A DNA stretch of 64,000 nt, taken from contig OY998178.1 of NCBI GenBank assembly GCA_963921935.1, positions 51,452,951 through 51,516,950 on the forward strand. The letters are read 5' to 3'. This document shows positions 41,564 through 53,925 of the stretch, piece by piece. Position 1 is the first letter of the stretch. Each line of letters begins with the position of its first letter. The notes under the pieces are model-generated. The model ran no database searches and was not told the origin of the DNA. It worked only from the letters and a program-made list of their open reading frames with translations. The DNA comes from Galeruca laticollis. Lineage: Eukaryota; Arthropoda; Insecta; Coleoptera; Chrysomelidae. A program made the translations under genes and the position numbers.

Positions 41564-44500
41564 ATGGCGTCTTCAGAAGATTTGTCCTTAATAACCAAAT
41601 TAACAGACAGTGAGTCGTTCGAATTGTGGAAATTCCAAATTACAATTTTATTTAAGGCAAGTAGTCTATTTGAAATTGTTGAGGGCACCAAAAAGTTTGA
41701 AGATATGACCAAAGACTCTGATAAAAATGATTGGAAAAAGAAGGATGCTCAAGCACAAAAAGCAATTGTTACATCAATTGATAAAAAACTAATGATGCAT
41801 GTTTTAAATTGCGGAAATTCACATGAAATGTTTACTAAAATATGTGGTATTTTTCAAAGAAACAATGAACAACAAAAATGTAGCCTTTACAAGAGTTCTT
41901 TAATTTTAAATATGAAAAAGGTACTGATATGAGCTTACATATTAGTAAAATGGAAAACCTACGCTGCCGATTAAAAACGTTAAATCAAACAGTCGATGAC
42001 GATATGCTAATGTCAAAAATTCTTTGCACGTTACCTGATAAATTTAAACATTCTACACAGCATGGGATTCCCACTCCTGCTAGTGAACGTACCCTGACAA
42101 ATCTTACATCACGTTTGATTGCAGAAGAGGCAACATTTAACCAGAAAGAAGCAACGGATGAAACAGTAGCCTTTAGGGCAGAAGGTAGAGGACAAAAAGG
42201 TTTTAATAATAAAAGCTACAGTCAACAACAAGGTCAACAAGAACGAAAATGTTCTTTATGTGGAAAACCAGGCCATTACGCTAAAAATTGTCATTCTAAA
42301 AATAATATAATGTGTAAAATATGCAAGAAGACCAACCATAAACAGGAAAACTGTTTTTTTAGAAAAAAGGAAGGTCAAACATCAAGTAACTACTCTCGGC
42401 ATTCTGAAAATGACGAAACAAGTGAAAAGAAAGTAGCATTGCTGTCGCAATGTTTTCCCAGTAAATGTGAAGAGTTTGTTGTGGATTCAGTCTGTACTTC
42501 TCATATGACCAACAATGAAGATATTATTAATTGCATTGAAAACAGAAAAAGTGATATATTGGTCGCCAAGAAAAACGAGAAAATGCAAGCTGTTGGAAGA
42601 GGAAAAATAGTGGGTGAAAAAAGCATATTAAATAATGTACTGTTAGTTCCTGACTTAAACCGAAATTTACTCTCAGTAAATGCAGTAATTGAGAACGGAG
42701 GTGAAGTTCTATTTAAACAAAATAAGGTTATAGTCTCAAAAGATAACAAAGAAATTCTAAAAGGCGAAATAGAAGAGCATGGCTTATATGTAGTAAAGTT
42801 GTTTAACACCAACAAGGAAACAGATTGGCATAAAAAATTGGTACACATAAATTTCGATCAAGTAAGATATACATTAAAATACAAAGAACAAGAAAATCCA
42901 CATAGTACTGATTGTCTTCTCGGAAAACAACACAGATTGCCTTTCCAGTTAAGCAGTTCAAGAGCCAATAATATTTGTGAACTTATACAGGCTGATTTAT
43001 GCGGTCCTTTCGAAGTAGAATCACTAGGACAGGCAAGATATTTCCTATTAATTAAAGATAATTTTTCTGGCTCCAGATTTGTATTTTACTAAAAACACAA
43101 GTCAGAAGTTATAAATTGTTTCCGAAAGTTTATTGAAATGACCAAAAATCAAACAGGCCGCCAAATACAAAGACTTAGAACAGACAACGGATTGGAATTT
43201 GTTAATAAAGATCTGAAACTAATGTTCGAGAATAAGGGAATTATACATGAGACAACTTGTCCATATATCCCACAACAAAATGGACGAGCTGGAAGAGATA
43301 TGAGGACTCTGGTCGAAACAATAAGGACAATGTTGCACAGTAAGAACTTAAATAAAGACCTTTGGGCAGAAGCCTTAAATACAGCGGTTTTTGTTCTTAA
43401 CAAAGTTGGTTGTAACTCTACCAGAAAAGGAACCCCACATAAACTTTGGTTCAAAAAGGATTTTGATATCACATTTTTCAGAGAATTTGGCTCAAAATGT
43501 GCTGTACATATTCCCAAACAAAAAAGAGCAAAACTAGATGCAAAACGTTACTTGGGCATCTTTGTAGGCTATAGTGATACAGTAAAGCGCTATCGCAAAT
43601 ATTTTCCTGATAAAAACGAAGTTGGTATACATAGAGATATGGTTTTTATTCCAGAAAATCAAAACCAATTGATCAGTACAACAGAAAATGAAGAAATAGT
43701 AAAATTACAATTAGAAACAGAAGATTATCCACCCAAAGAGCAACCAGAAAACTAGGATCATGCAGATATTGACTCAGAAAATGGAGGGGAAGAAAATTTA
43801 AGAAGAAGAACAAATAGAAGAGACATTAGACAACCATTATGGATGAGAGATTATGATGTAAGTTTTTACACAGAAACAGAACAGCCAATTACATATGAAG
43901 ATGCAATACTAAGTGAAAACTCATCCAAGTGGCAAGAAGCAATAAATCAAGAACTAAAAGTGTTAAAAGAAAATAATACGTGGTCTGAAGTGCCGTGGTC
44001 GACATACAAAAAGGTGATTCAAAGCAAATGGGTACTTAAACAAAAAAGTGATAGTGAGTTTAAAGCGAGATTGGTGGCACGTGGTTTTCAACAAGACTGA
44101 TAACGAACTGTACGACATCTACGCTCCAGTAGCCAAGCTGACAACCTTTCGCATGTTGCTTATACTAGCAAATTTGTTTAAGCAGCCTATATACCAGATG
44201 GACGTTCGAGGTGCATTTTTGTATAGTGATATAGAGGAAGAGGTATATATGTCGCTTCCAGGTAACAATGTAAATAACACTAAATTTGTTTGTAAACTTA
44301 ATAAGTCAATTTATGGCTTAAAAAGGTCGCTAAAATGTTGGAACAAAAAGTTTGATTCAATAATGATACAAAATGATTTTTTAAGATCCCAGAATTATTA
44401 TTGTTTATATTCAAAGTGTGAACAAAGTAAGCTTTACTTATTAATATATGTAGACGATGTGTTAATTTTAGGCACTGATAAAAATGAAGAAACTAATTTA

Positions 44501-45399
44501 AAAAATCTATTAAATAAATTTTTTTGTATGAAAGATTTAGGGGTTATATCTCAATATCTGGGTATACAGATAGAACAAAATTTAGAGCTAGGTTGCACAG
44601 AGCTTAGTCAAGAGAATTATTTAAAAAATGTACTAAAAAGATTTCAGATGCATAACTGTAAGAATATTGACACTCCTCTTGACAGTAACCTTGAACTAAA
44701 CCTCTTTCAAACGGAAGAAAACAATGTAGAGTTGCAAAAACGGTGTCGAAAAATTATTGGCAGTATAATGTATGCTGCTTTGGCTACCAGACCTGATTTA
44801 TGTGAGAGTATAAGTATACTAAGTAGATTTCAATCAAAATCAAATGAAAATTTACATAAATCATTAAAACGGGTACTTAGATATATTCAAGGTACTATTC
44901 AGTTAAAATTGCTTTTTAAACCAAACGGTAACATTATGACAGGATATGTTGATTCAGACTGGGGTGGTGATACGATTGACAGAAAATCCACCTCTGGTTT
45001 TATTTTTAAAATGTTTAACTGTACTGTTTCCTGGACCAGTAAAAAACAACAAAATGTATCAATTTCGTCTACTGAGTCCGAATATGTAGCGTTGAGTCTA
45101 GCTGTTACAGAGGCCTGTTGGCTACGTAAACTTTTGCTTGATTTTCAATTAGAACGAAGTGATCCGACTGAGATATACGAAGATAACAGGGCAGCAATTT
45201 GCTTAGCCAATAGTCCTGAAAACAATAAAATACTTAAGCATTTAGATATTAAGTTTAACTTTGAAAGGAAAAAATAGACGAAGGAATTGTAGAAATTATT
45301 TATGTTAAAACCGAAGATCAGATAGCTGACTTATTTACAAAACCTTTGTCTAAGTTAAAATTTGAAAAGTTCCGATTAGCATTAGGCATGGAATTTTAA
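41564..45399 (+). pseudogene. gag-pol: Copia gag-pol, frameshifted
   Basis: Start MASSEDLSLITKL at 41564. Gag is of the UBN2 type and shifts frame near 41930. The zinc knuckle CSLCGKPGHYAKNC (~42250) is followed by a second Cys-rich motif. The protease site reads FVVDSVCTSHMTN, where DSG.TSHM is expected. The integrase has WHKKLVH, QADLCGPF and RTDNGLEF, but QQNGRAGRD replaces the usual A-E-R at the third acidic residue, and a stop sits at 43092. RT (to ~44600) carries YVDDVLILG, and RNase H has GYVDSDWGGD and SSTESEYVAL. Frame breaks lie near 43090, 43755, 44095 and 45277. The product ends ...LALGMEF at 45399. The copy is dead but well enough preserved to classify. Confidence 0.88.
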
Positions 45400-45479
45400 A
45401 TTTTTTGTTTGCGCCTAGAGTTAAGTATGTTTTGTTTTTTGTTGGGAATCTTTGTATGCTGAAATACTTTTATTGAGGG

Positions 45480-45728
45480 CCGGTATTCCATATGAACGCG
45501 ATTATAGATGGCGCCACACTATCTAAAAACTAAGAATATTATTGATCTCTGTTTGTGGCTGTAAAACAGGCGAGTAGTAGGCCTCTTATAACAGAGAGTG
45601 TGGTTATGTATACAAATATACATATATAAAAATGACAAGATTAAAAAATGTAGTTTTTTCATTATAAAACTTTTGTACTTTTTTCATTAAAAGTTAGTGA
45701 AATACTGGGTGTTTTAATATAATAACTT
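45480..45728 (+). repeat. Copia 3' LTR
   Basis: Pairs with the split 5' LTR. It is preceded by the purine-rich tattgagggccgg, a likely polypurine tract. Carries the empty pogoP2 target site. Confidence 0.8.
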
Positions 45729-46090
45729 CCTTAAACATAAACAAAAAATATACAGACACCTAGGAGACGAAATCAATTATGAATTGATGGCCACAGAAAG
45801 TGACTCATCTTATCAAGAATAGAACTCTACTTTTATTTATATTCAATCCAATACTATTAAAATCAATTATTCAGTGGAGCCTGAATGGCTCCTACCGCTA
45901 CAAACAATTTTATCAGAACACCTTCCTAATATTTTATGCCTTCAAGAGACACACTTTAAACACATTTTTCTGGCAACAAATTCAAAGTTACTGATTTTTG
46001 CAATACTTTTGATTTTAGGAGAGGTACTCGGGATATCACAGTCACTATTTTCCATCATTTTCGTTAACTACTTCTAGGTTACTCCAGGCT
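45729..46090 (+). pseudogene. Non-LTR element resumed: ORF1 end and ORF2 endonuclease start
   Basis: After the copia insertion ORF1 closes with LKHKQKIYRHLGDEINYELM and a stop at about 45822. ORF2 follows in shifting frames: IQWSLNG (~45873), then LQTILSEHLPNILCLQETHF. This is the opening of an APE-type endonuclease with the catalytic Glu in QETHF. The element fades out near 46090, so the rest of the endonuclease and all of RT are absent. Confidence 0.65.
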
Positions 46091-46407
46091 AGGGGCACTG
46101 CAGACCGTGCCATCTATATAGCCTGTCGAGTAACTAAAATTGGTTGATAATTCCAAAAATTTAATGAGAACTGTAACGTCGTTAGTAATCAAATTTTATT
46201 AATTTTTATAACTGCGTATGCACGATATCATATTGCTCGTCCCCATCCCCACATGCTATATGTTATCATTTATGTTTCTGTCATCATTTCTTAGTTCAAG
46301 TGTAGAGGTTATTTCAATGTTACGGTATTTTGGTATATTTTTTTAATTGCTATAGTGTAATATTTATCTGTTGCTCCGTTGCTTTATTGTTATTAATTGA
46401 AAAGACA

Positions 46408-46852
46408 ATGTCAAAGTGTATTCTGAAGGAGTATAATAAGTGGTGTACGCGGTAAGTTTTATTAAAAAAATTTGAGCACTTTTTCTTTCTCAATTAACAA
46501 CTATTTACTTTATTTTTATAAAATACAGAATTTTTACTAATTTAATCGACAACTTTAGAGATTATGGTCGTTTTTTACATTAGCTAAACTGAAAATTGTT
46601 GCATTACTTAAGTAAATATTTCTTTTTACTATTTTGTTCCTCCAACCCAGGAAGATAATATGGCTGGAACCCATTGGTAATAAATCATTAAATTTGTCGA
46701 CGAGGAAACGATGGAGGATATGTTCCCTGCATTTTCAAAAACAGTGTTTCTTTAGATTTGAGAAAGACAAAAGGAGGTTATTAAGACAGTTTGATTTGCT
46801 TTCCGATATGAGAGGAAATTCGTTTTATTGTATTCAATATAGCATGCTATAA
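46408..46852 (+). pseudogene. THAP-like domain remnant in two exons
   Basis: Exon 1 at ~46408 reads MSKCILKEYNKWCTR, ending in gtaag. Exon 2, after the acceptor ctccaacccag at ~46650, reads KIIWLEPIG...RKRWRICSLHFQ and then RFEKDKRRLL. The W...R.CS.HF spacing matches the second half of a THAP zinc finger (C2CH). The usual N-terminal CxxC pair is not clear. THAP domains occur in P-element transposases and host DNA-binding proteins. The frame stops after NSFYCIQYSML, and no partner domain follows. Confidence 0.4.
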
Positions 46853-46872
46853 TCTTGGATATTTTAAAATGT

Positions 46873-47373
46873 AAATTGAGTGAATGAAAAGACGAGTATT
46901 GAGTGTGTAATTTTATTAAAATTCCAGCTAAGCGCTTTTAGCCATTAGGCAAGTTGTCGTCAAGGAAAGAACATACAACAGGTGTCAAAAAACATCAAAC
47001 CCTGTAACTGCTACATACAATGAAATAAAATGTTTGATGTTCATTATTCAAGTAAAATTTGTTGAAATTACCCAGTAAAGAGGGTGTACAATTGTAATTC
47101 ACATAACGAAACGTCTAATTTTAAATTATCAACTAAATGAAATGTGTGTACATGTGTGTAGGGTAATTTCAACAAATTTTACTTAAATAATGATGTAACA
47201 TCAAACATTTTATTTCATTGTATGTAGCAGATACAGGGTTTGATGTTTTTTGACACCTGTTGTAGGTTTTTCTCTTGACGACAGCTTTGAGAATGGCCTA
47301 ATGGCTGAAAGTACTTAGCTGGAATTTTAATAAAATGACACACTCAGTACTCCTCTTTTCATTCACTCAATTT
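46873..47373. repeat. 501-bp foldback/MITE
   Basis: The left arm starts aaattgagtgaatgaaaaga. The right arm ends in its inverse, cattcactcaattt. The arms (~220 bp each) agree closely, including ttccagctaagcgcttttag, aacatcaaaccctg and aatttgttgaaattaccc. The centre is ~60 bp of AT-rich sequence. No coding capacity. Confidence 0.8.
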
Positions 47374-50040
47374 ATATCTAGAGTGTACACCATACTCAGA
47401 CAATTCCATTTTAAAATGTACCCATTGAAAAAATAATAATCTGGGTTTTATTTTATGTTATAGCTATTCCCTCCACCAGCTATGGGATGGAATGTATTGA
47501 CCCCTTGCCGATTTTTATATATAGTCCATGGTATGACAATTTATGGGAAATGAAGGTGAGTATTAACTTTTGTTGAGGCATTACGTCTAAGTATTTGGTC
47601 TAGCGGTAACCAAAAATCCAAAATATTCAATAATGATAAATAATAAAAGAAACAATAAATCAAAAAATAGTTAGAAACCAAAAAAAAACCAAGAATTCCT
47701 AAAAAAATCGAAAACTCCAAAAAACGAACTCAAAAAAACCAAAAAAATTTAATCATTCAATCATTTTTTGATATTTTTTTTGGCTTAGTACGAAAACATG
47801 TGTAAACTTATTATTTCAATAGTAAGCGCATTTTGTTTTCTTTTGTTGATATAAATTTTCAAACATATTTTTGTGTTTACTTATTTATTGTTGTTATTTT
47901 TGTTTACTTGTAGAAGCTCAACCAGAAACGAGAAAGGACTTCCACACGAGAACGAGGGATTTCTAAGAGTCCTTAAGAAACATTTTAACAATCATAGACT
48001 GCCAGGAGCTGCAGAGTAACTTAAACTGCCTTATGCGATGGTTCCATAAGAACAGAATGCTTTTAAATGTAGAAATATACAAATATGCAATATGCTACGT
48101 TTACGCTTGTAATATAAACCTATTTAATACTTGCAGTAAAGAAATAAAGACGTGTTTTAAGTGGAAATGAAATGATAGATATATTATTTTAAATTTTGTA
48201 CAGTCACAAGTGCTGTTTAGCACTCTTATATGTAATTACTTGTCACCTCGTATTTACAGAGCTGGGCAGTAGTTAACAACTTTTCCTTCAAAAGTATTTT
48301 AATTACTTTTGTTCTAGCATTCACAGTAATTACATGTTGTATATTTTTATACCAAAATAAATAATCTGTTCATATGATTATTGTTTTATTTTTCCCAATT
48401 TAACCATTTATGGTCAATCATTTGATATTTTATTTAAGTTAACTCAACATCTAATCATTATTGAGTTAATGGAGTTAAATTGAATGAAATGTCAACTGAT
48501 GGACAATAAATGGTTATTTTGAAATAAAATAATTAGAATACAGTAAATTTGAATATACCGCAAGAAGCTAAAATTACAGAAATCTTTATAACATCACTCA
48601 ATTGTTTAGTCTATAGGCTCTTTAGATACCACCACAATCAGTGTCTCATCTATCTGTGGTTTATCTATGGGTTACACGCGCTAATCGTGAAACTTATTCA
48701 AATCTTCAGCAAACTTTTAAATCTGTCAGTTTAAATATTCAAGTTTGTTTGTATTGTAGGTATCTACTCAGTGGTTGCTACGGTCGAAGCGCGTTAATCA
48801 AAATTTTTGCTAGAGAAATAAAGTGACGGTACTGAGTATACGTCAACTTCTTGTTGTCAGTGACAAGTGAAGAAGCCTTCTTTATCCAGTGATTGCAGAA
48901 AATAGTATTTTGTGACGAGTGACGAAAATGGCATTTTCTGCAAACGAGAAAACAGCGCAGCCGAGTTTGATTATGCTCTCAAGTTGTACAAAATTCTTTT
49001 CGACGAGTAAAACGCTAAACCTTTTCTATAACTATGGCTTGGGCTTCATATTATAATTGAACTATTCTAAACTTTTACCATTTACGTACTGTATAATATC
49101 CTAAAAATTAAATCTAAGACTGCAACATTAATTTTATTTTATTATTAATTTACAAACTTTGAATAACTCAATACTAATATGAATTGTGTATTGCGAATGT
49201 ACGCTTATTATTGTGTGTATCACACAAAACTTCACCGTCCGACAGCACAGCTAATTGATGCAATTTCGTGATAATTGTTATAACTGAACTTTGCATTTAG
49301 TATGTTATTCAATCGAAAATTCACATGTTTTTGTGCTAAATCATGTTTTTGTACTGTGCTCCTAACCACGTACCTTCGTTACTAGAGACGAAAGTTAATG
49401 TTCCGGGTTATTCTATCACTGGTGTCGAAACTGGCTTTTTCGGTTGGAGTAAAACGTGACGAAAGTTGTTGATATTTAATTGGTTATAGAAAAAAATATT
49501 TTTTCCGGCGACTTCGGCTCATTCTGCAAAATAATTGAGAAAAGAATCCTATATTGGACCGGTACGAATTTGGCAACTTGTATGTGGTCCAAATTAGGAA
49601 ACCTAACATTTATGAAACTATTGCCAAAAGTAGAGGAAATGCTCCGAATATAGGCCAGGCACTTAATACGGGCCCCCTGTCCATCTCGAAACTAAGTGTC
49701 GCCATCTGCCAGATTAGGCTTAAGTTTACATTTACATATTGTCAATAACTATTTACCGTCTCCCGGGTCATTTTTAGAGGTTTTTATTAAACTATTGTGA
49801 TTGATGTCTTTAAATCGACGATTTTTTACATTTTCAATACTTTTTCGTGTTCGCTTTTGCTGTTTGTTATAGAAGGTGAGTTTAACTTTGTATTTCAGCA
49901 TTTAATTTTATTCTAATAATAACAGGTTTTTCCTAACCTCTAATTTTATAGCGAGTTATAGTTAATGTAATATGGGCCCCCTAAGTGTGTTAAATATGGT
50001 CTCGGGCCCATATTCGGATAAAGGTATTATATGAACTTTT
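47374..50040. other. AT-rich stretch; left flank of third pogo family
   Basis: No gene is supported between 47374 and 49650. From about 49655 the motif gggcccc/atatgggccc begins to recur (atacgggccccctgtcc, atatgggccccctaag, tctcgggcccatattcgg). These are probably subterminal repeats of the pogo element whose gene follows. Confidence 0.4.
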
Positions 50041-50052
50041 TTTACAGGTAGT

Positions 50053-51731
50053 AATGATGTCCTCGTCAGGAAGAGATCGAAAATTTGTGAATAAAAACTT
50101 GAGAAAAAATGGAACACTCAACATAGGGAACAGGGTATAGATTCTGTCAATAATGGACAAATGGGCTTAAAACCGCATCAAAAACGTTTAATGTGCCAAG
50201 AAGCACATTGCAAAGGCTGGGAAAAAATGCAAAAGATAGTAACCTTTCTAGTAGCAGCATTATTGAGAATACTAAACTAGGCCGAAACACATTAGCATCC
50301 CTTTAAAAATGGAATTTCCGGTCGCAGTTGGTTAGATGCTTTTTTTAAACCGGCATAAGCAGCAATTGTCTTTACGCAGACCAACTGACACTTCATTCGC
50401 ATGTGCGCTAGGATTCAACAAGGAAAATGTCTCCGATTTTTTTAACCACCTGAGGCGCTGTATGAAAAACACAGCTTTGGACCACATAGAGTGTTTAGTG
50501 TGGAGGAAACTGGCCTTTCTGTTGTACTAAGTATATTGCCCAAAATTATTGCAAGGAAAGGAAAACGCCAGGTCGCCTCGATAACATCGGCTGAGCGGGC
50601 TTCGTTAGTAACTGTAGTTGCAGCAATGAGTGCAGAAGGACAATCTGTTCCTTCCATGGTTGTATTTCCAAGAAAAATCAGAGACGTCCAGCTTATGCGT
50701 GATGCACCGCCTGAATCTATCTATGCAGTTCACCCCAGCGGCTGGTTTCAGCAAAATCTATTTACCATGTCATTCAACCACTTCATTCAGTTTGTTAAGC
50801 CAACTGAAGAGTTCCCAGTGCTGCTTGTATTGGATGGACATTACAGTCATACAAGAAATTTGGATGTAATAAAAATAGCAAGGGAAAATCATGTTTACGT
50901 CATATCCCTTCCTCCGCACTCGACTCATAAACTTCAGCCTCTCGACAAGATTTTTATGGGGCCACTTAAATCCTACTACAGTGAAGAAATTAGGGCTCAG
51001 TTAAGAATAAATAACAGAGCAGTAACACAATTTGATCTGGCTGAATTGCTTGGCAAAGCTCTGTTGAAGTGCCAGACAAATGGCTTCAGAGTGACGGGAA
51101 TCTGTCCACTAAATAAACATGTTTTTACGGAGGCTGACTTTATTGGCGAAATAAATGAATCCGGAAAATCATGTAGTTCAGGCTGAACCATTACTGATGT
51201 TGATGGTTCAAAAGATATAGATTCCCAACTAGACCTTTCCAATATCTGGATTTCCATCCAAGGTGATCAAAAACCATAGTCAGTCCATTCGATATTTCAC
51301 CTGTTCCACTGGTTAAGAAGCGAGTAACTATAAGGGGGCGAAAGCCTTCCAAATCACAAATTATAACTTCATCTACTTATAAAACAGAACTAGAAATATC
51401 AATCGGAAAATTAGACAAAACAAAAAAGGGAAAAAGGAAATTAGTTGCAGTAGTATCCAGCGAAAGTCGAAAGAAGGCCAGAAAAAGGACAAGACAAGAA
51501 TCAAGCTCGGAAGAGGAAGGAGAACAGGAATTTGCATCTGCAGATGATTAACTTGACATGGATCAAATTGTCCCAGAAAACAACGACACAACATCTTTAT
51601 TTTGTGATAAACGCTTTTCTCAAGACACTAGGGGAGAACTTTGGGTGCAGCGTCTTATGTGTCGTTTATGGGCACATGAAAAGTTCTCCGGGGCTGAGAA
51701 GGATGCCTACGTGTGCGATTTTTGTCAGTAG
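50053..51731 (+). pseudogene. Third pogo-family transposase with PHD-like tail, broken
   Basis: N-terminal pieces include LKTASKTFNVPRSTLQRLGK (HTH). A frameshifted second DNA-binding part reads RHKQQLSLRRPTDTSFACAL. The DDE domain, open from ~50491 to 51186, has VFSVEETGLSVV, where the first catalytic Asp is replaced by Glu. It continues with VLLVLDGHYSH (second Asp) and KLQPLDKIFMGPLK (third Asp). After a stop the tail continues with basic and acidic repeats. Near 51600 it reads CDKRF...VQRLMCRLWAHEKF...VCDFC, a degenerate C-x-C/WxH/CxxC finger like that of pogoP, with the HxxC cysteine changed to Phe. Related in sequence to the 8.9-9.5 kb fragment. Confidence 0.78.
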
Positions 51732-52732
51732 TTTGGTAAAACATTCTATGTAGTTTATTTTTTTACAGATATGACTGTTTTTCATTTTTTTTAGTATGTA
51801 TCAATTTTTAGTTATAATGTTGAGGGACCCATATTCTAGATATTAAGAAGGTACCATTTAGGAGGTGGTAAAATAAAGCAGAGGTACTTTCCCCTTAATA
51901 AAAAACTAGAGACTAGGGAGTCATAATATTAATATAAGGTACATTTGATTTATTCATTCAGCTTTTAGGTAGGATAATCCTTCATAAGAGTAAGTAGCCA
52001 ATCGTTTTTCTTTATTTCTGTAATGGTTAGCAGTTGAACTGCCAGATCCCTGGCTCCCACGATACAAGAAGGGAAGATCTCTCCTCAAAATGTATTCTTA
52101 TAATACAACTGCGGAAAATAAAAGACACTCAAGATGCTATTAGGTATGTTCATTATAATAAATTTAAGCACATTTCACTCTTTTAGTTGTAACTAACCAT
52201 ATATCTCTCATATCTATCTTTCTCATATCTCTTATTTGTTTGTTATTTTCACCTTTCTGTTACATATTCCAAGCTTAGTTGGTACATACTTTAGATTACT
52301 TGGAGGACCTACTAAAATAGTTCTGTTGATGATGTTTTTTTTTATTGAAGATGTAAATGATACATTACACGTTCGTCATCACAAAATATAAGTTAGGGTC
52401 GGTTGTATAAGCTGCTAGTCAAACCTAGTTCACGTAAACAACAGTTCATCTGTGAACTGAGTTCAAGCACCATGTCGTTGTTCAAACTTAAAAATAGACC
52501 GGTTCTGAAAAACGTCCGTCCACTTAAAGTTGGCAACCCTTTTTTGTGTGCGGAGACGTGTTTGTGTCAAATATCAATTCCTTAATCAGTCAGATCGATC
52601 AGCTGTTATTGTTTGGTTTAAAATTAAAAAGCTTTTGTTTTTGGTACTTTTGGTTTATAGTGTATATTTCGGTAAGTTAACAAAAATAAAACGTTGTTAG
52701 AAAAGTGCTTTTATGTATATTATTCACACAGA
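51732..52732. other. AT-rich stretch upstream of zeste-like gene
   Basis: No supported gene. A weak open frame near 52440-52585 (MSLFKLKNRPVLKNVRPLKV in part) resembles nothing known. It may be 5' leader of the following gene. Confidence 0.35.
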
Positions 52733-53925
52733 ATGATGTGTAGTGTCAAACGTGCCTCAAATTTTAACAGCAAAGAAAAAGCTATCCTGATTTCTCTGTT
52801 TAAAAAATATTGTAATGTTTTTCTAATTTATTTAAACAATAAACGGGTGGGATAAACTTTAAACACACGGTAGTATTACTTACTCAATTTATTTATTCAC
52901 TACACTATATACACAGTATATTCACCTAAACTAATTTATATTCACTTATTTATCTCACGATGTCAAATTATCAACTGAACTGATCCGCTGATCGGCCCTT
53001 TATTTATATTAGTTCCTTTTTTACTAGAAAATTCCGGACTGCGGCTTATTCACAAACAAATGGCTTTCTGGCATATTCTAGATAAGACTGGTAACAAAAA
53101 CAATGTTTAGATAAGATAATCGTAAACAGTTATAAACAACCTGCGTTTCCGCCATAATTTTAATTTTCATACCTGGCTTAGACAGAGTCGGATTTAGGGT
53201 CTATACCAGTCTGCTGTTTCGTAACAATATAAGCCAATTATAAAATGCCCTAAAACAGATGCTGTAAATAATGAGTACTTCGGCAAAGATTGCTTCTGAG
53301 TATAATAGTTCTTCAGGAGTAACATATCGGGATGTAAAAATTTTGAAAAATAAGTATGAAAATATAAAAAAAGAACGAAAAAAAACCCGCTGAAGAAAAG
53401 AGCTCTTTATTTATACAGGTAGAGGGCCCCCTGAAAATATAACATTTACTTCTGTTGAAGAGCATGTTAAAGAGATGTTGGGGCACTAATTGATGGACTG
53501 TATTCAGAGTTAGAGGATGCTGCCATATCAAGTAAGTTTTTAATTTTTCCTTATCATATTCTGGGTTAATATTTAAAATTTTTCCGGTAGTTGGTGCAGA
53601 AACTTCCATCCAAAATGACCACGGATCTGATTGTATTAGTCTCGGTATTAGTGATCATGATTATATTCTGGATAATGTAAATAAAGGTAAAGTCGAATAG
53701 AACATACTCGCAGAAAACTTAAATGTCAGTGGGACTGAAGAAGTACAACAAGAAGGTTTGTATTAGTTTATTTTATCTTACTATCCATAATGAGGACTGA
53801 ATATAGTAAATTTTTACAGTTGATTCATTTGAGCCCGAAAGACAAAAAGGGGATTGGAAAAATGGGACACCTTCACTTTTAAAGCAATCCAAATCATTGG
53901 CTTTGCAAACACCTACAACTACGGG
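52733..53925 (+). pseudogene. Zeste/Myb-SANT-like DNA-binding gene split by a solo LTR
   Basis: Exon 1 begins MMCSVKRASNFNSKEKAILI and continues SLFKKY, where the solo LTR starts. Beyond it the domain resumes with PKTDAVNNE, then SEYNSSSGVTYRDVK, LKNKYENIKKERKK and EEKSSLFIQVEGPPEN. Together these give the WKKI...YENIKKKxKK pattern of the zeste-type Myb/SANT-like domain. Frameshifts lie near 53285 and 53370-53480. A donor at ~53532 (atca|agtaagt) and later exon-like pieces (VGAETSIQNDHGSDCISLG at ~53590; SFEPERQKGDWKNGTPSLLK at ~53823) suggest a three-exon gene. In insects this kind of protein is either a small host DNA-binding factor or the Myb partner of Harbinger transposons. I see no Harbinger transposase nearby. 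Confidence 0.55.
52811..53226 (-). repeat. Solo LTR of the gypsy I family
   Basis: 416 bp, reverse complement of the gypsy I LTR (6484-6962). The ends are tgtaatgttttt and gttacgaaacagc. A 4-bp target duplication, ATAT, lies at 52807-52810 and 53227-53230. No internal sequence is present, which is typical of LTR-LTR recombination. It interrupts the zeste-like domain exon. Confidence 0.93.

Larger units (their letters stand above)
38583..45728 (+). mobile_element. Ty1/copia retrotransposon containing pogoP2
   Basis: LTR-like ends at 38583-38824/41434-41443 and 45480-45728 share ~245 bases with moderate divergence. A primer site, aggttatgggccgagtc (41444-41460), fits the initiator-Met half-tRNA type used by copia. 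Gag, protease, integrase, RT and RNase H follow in copia order, with several frameshifts. PogoP2 sits at a TA near the end of the 5' LTR. The whole inserted into a non-LTR ORF1, which resumes at ~45729. Flanks ending ttcc on both sides may be the target duplication, but the exact LTR termini are uncertain. Confidence 0.85.

Noticed and set aside
52020..52080. tRNA-like string (ggttagcagttgaactgccagatccctggc)
   Set aside because: No cloverleaf with A-box and B-box spacing could be drawn.
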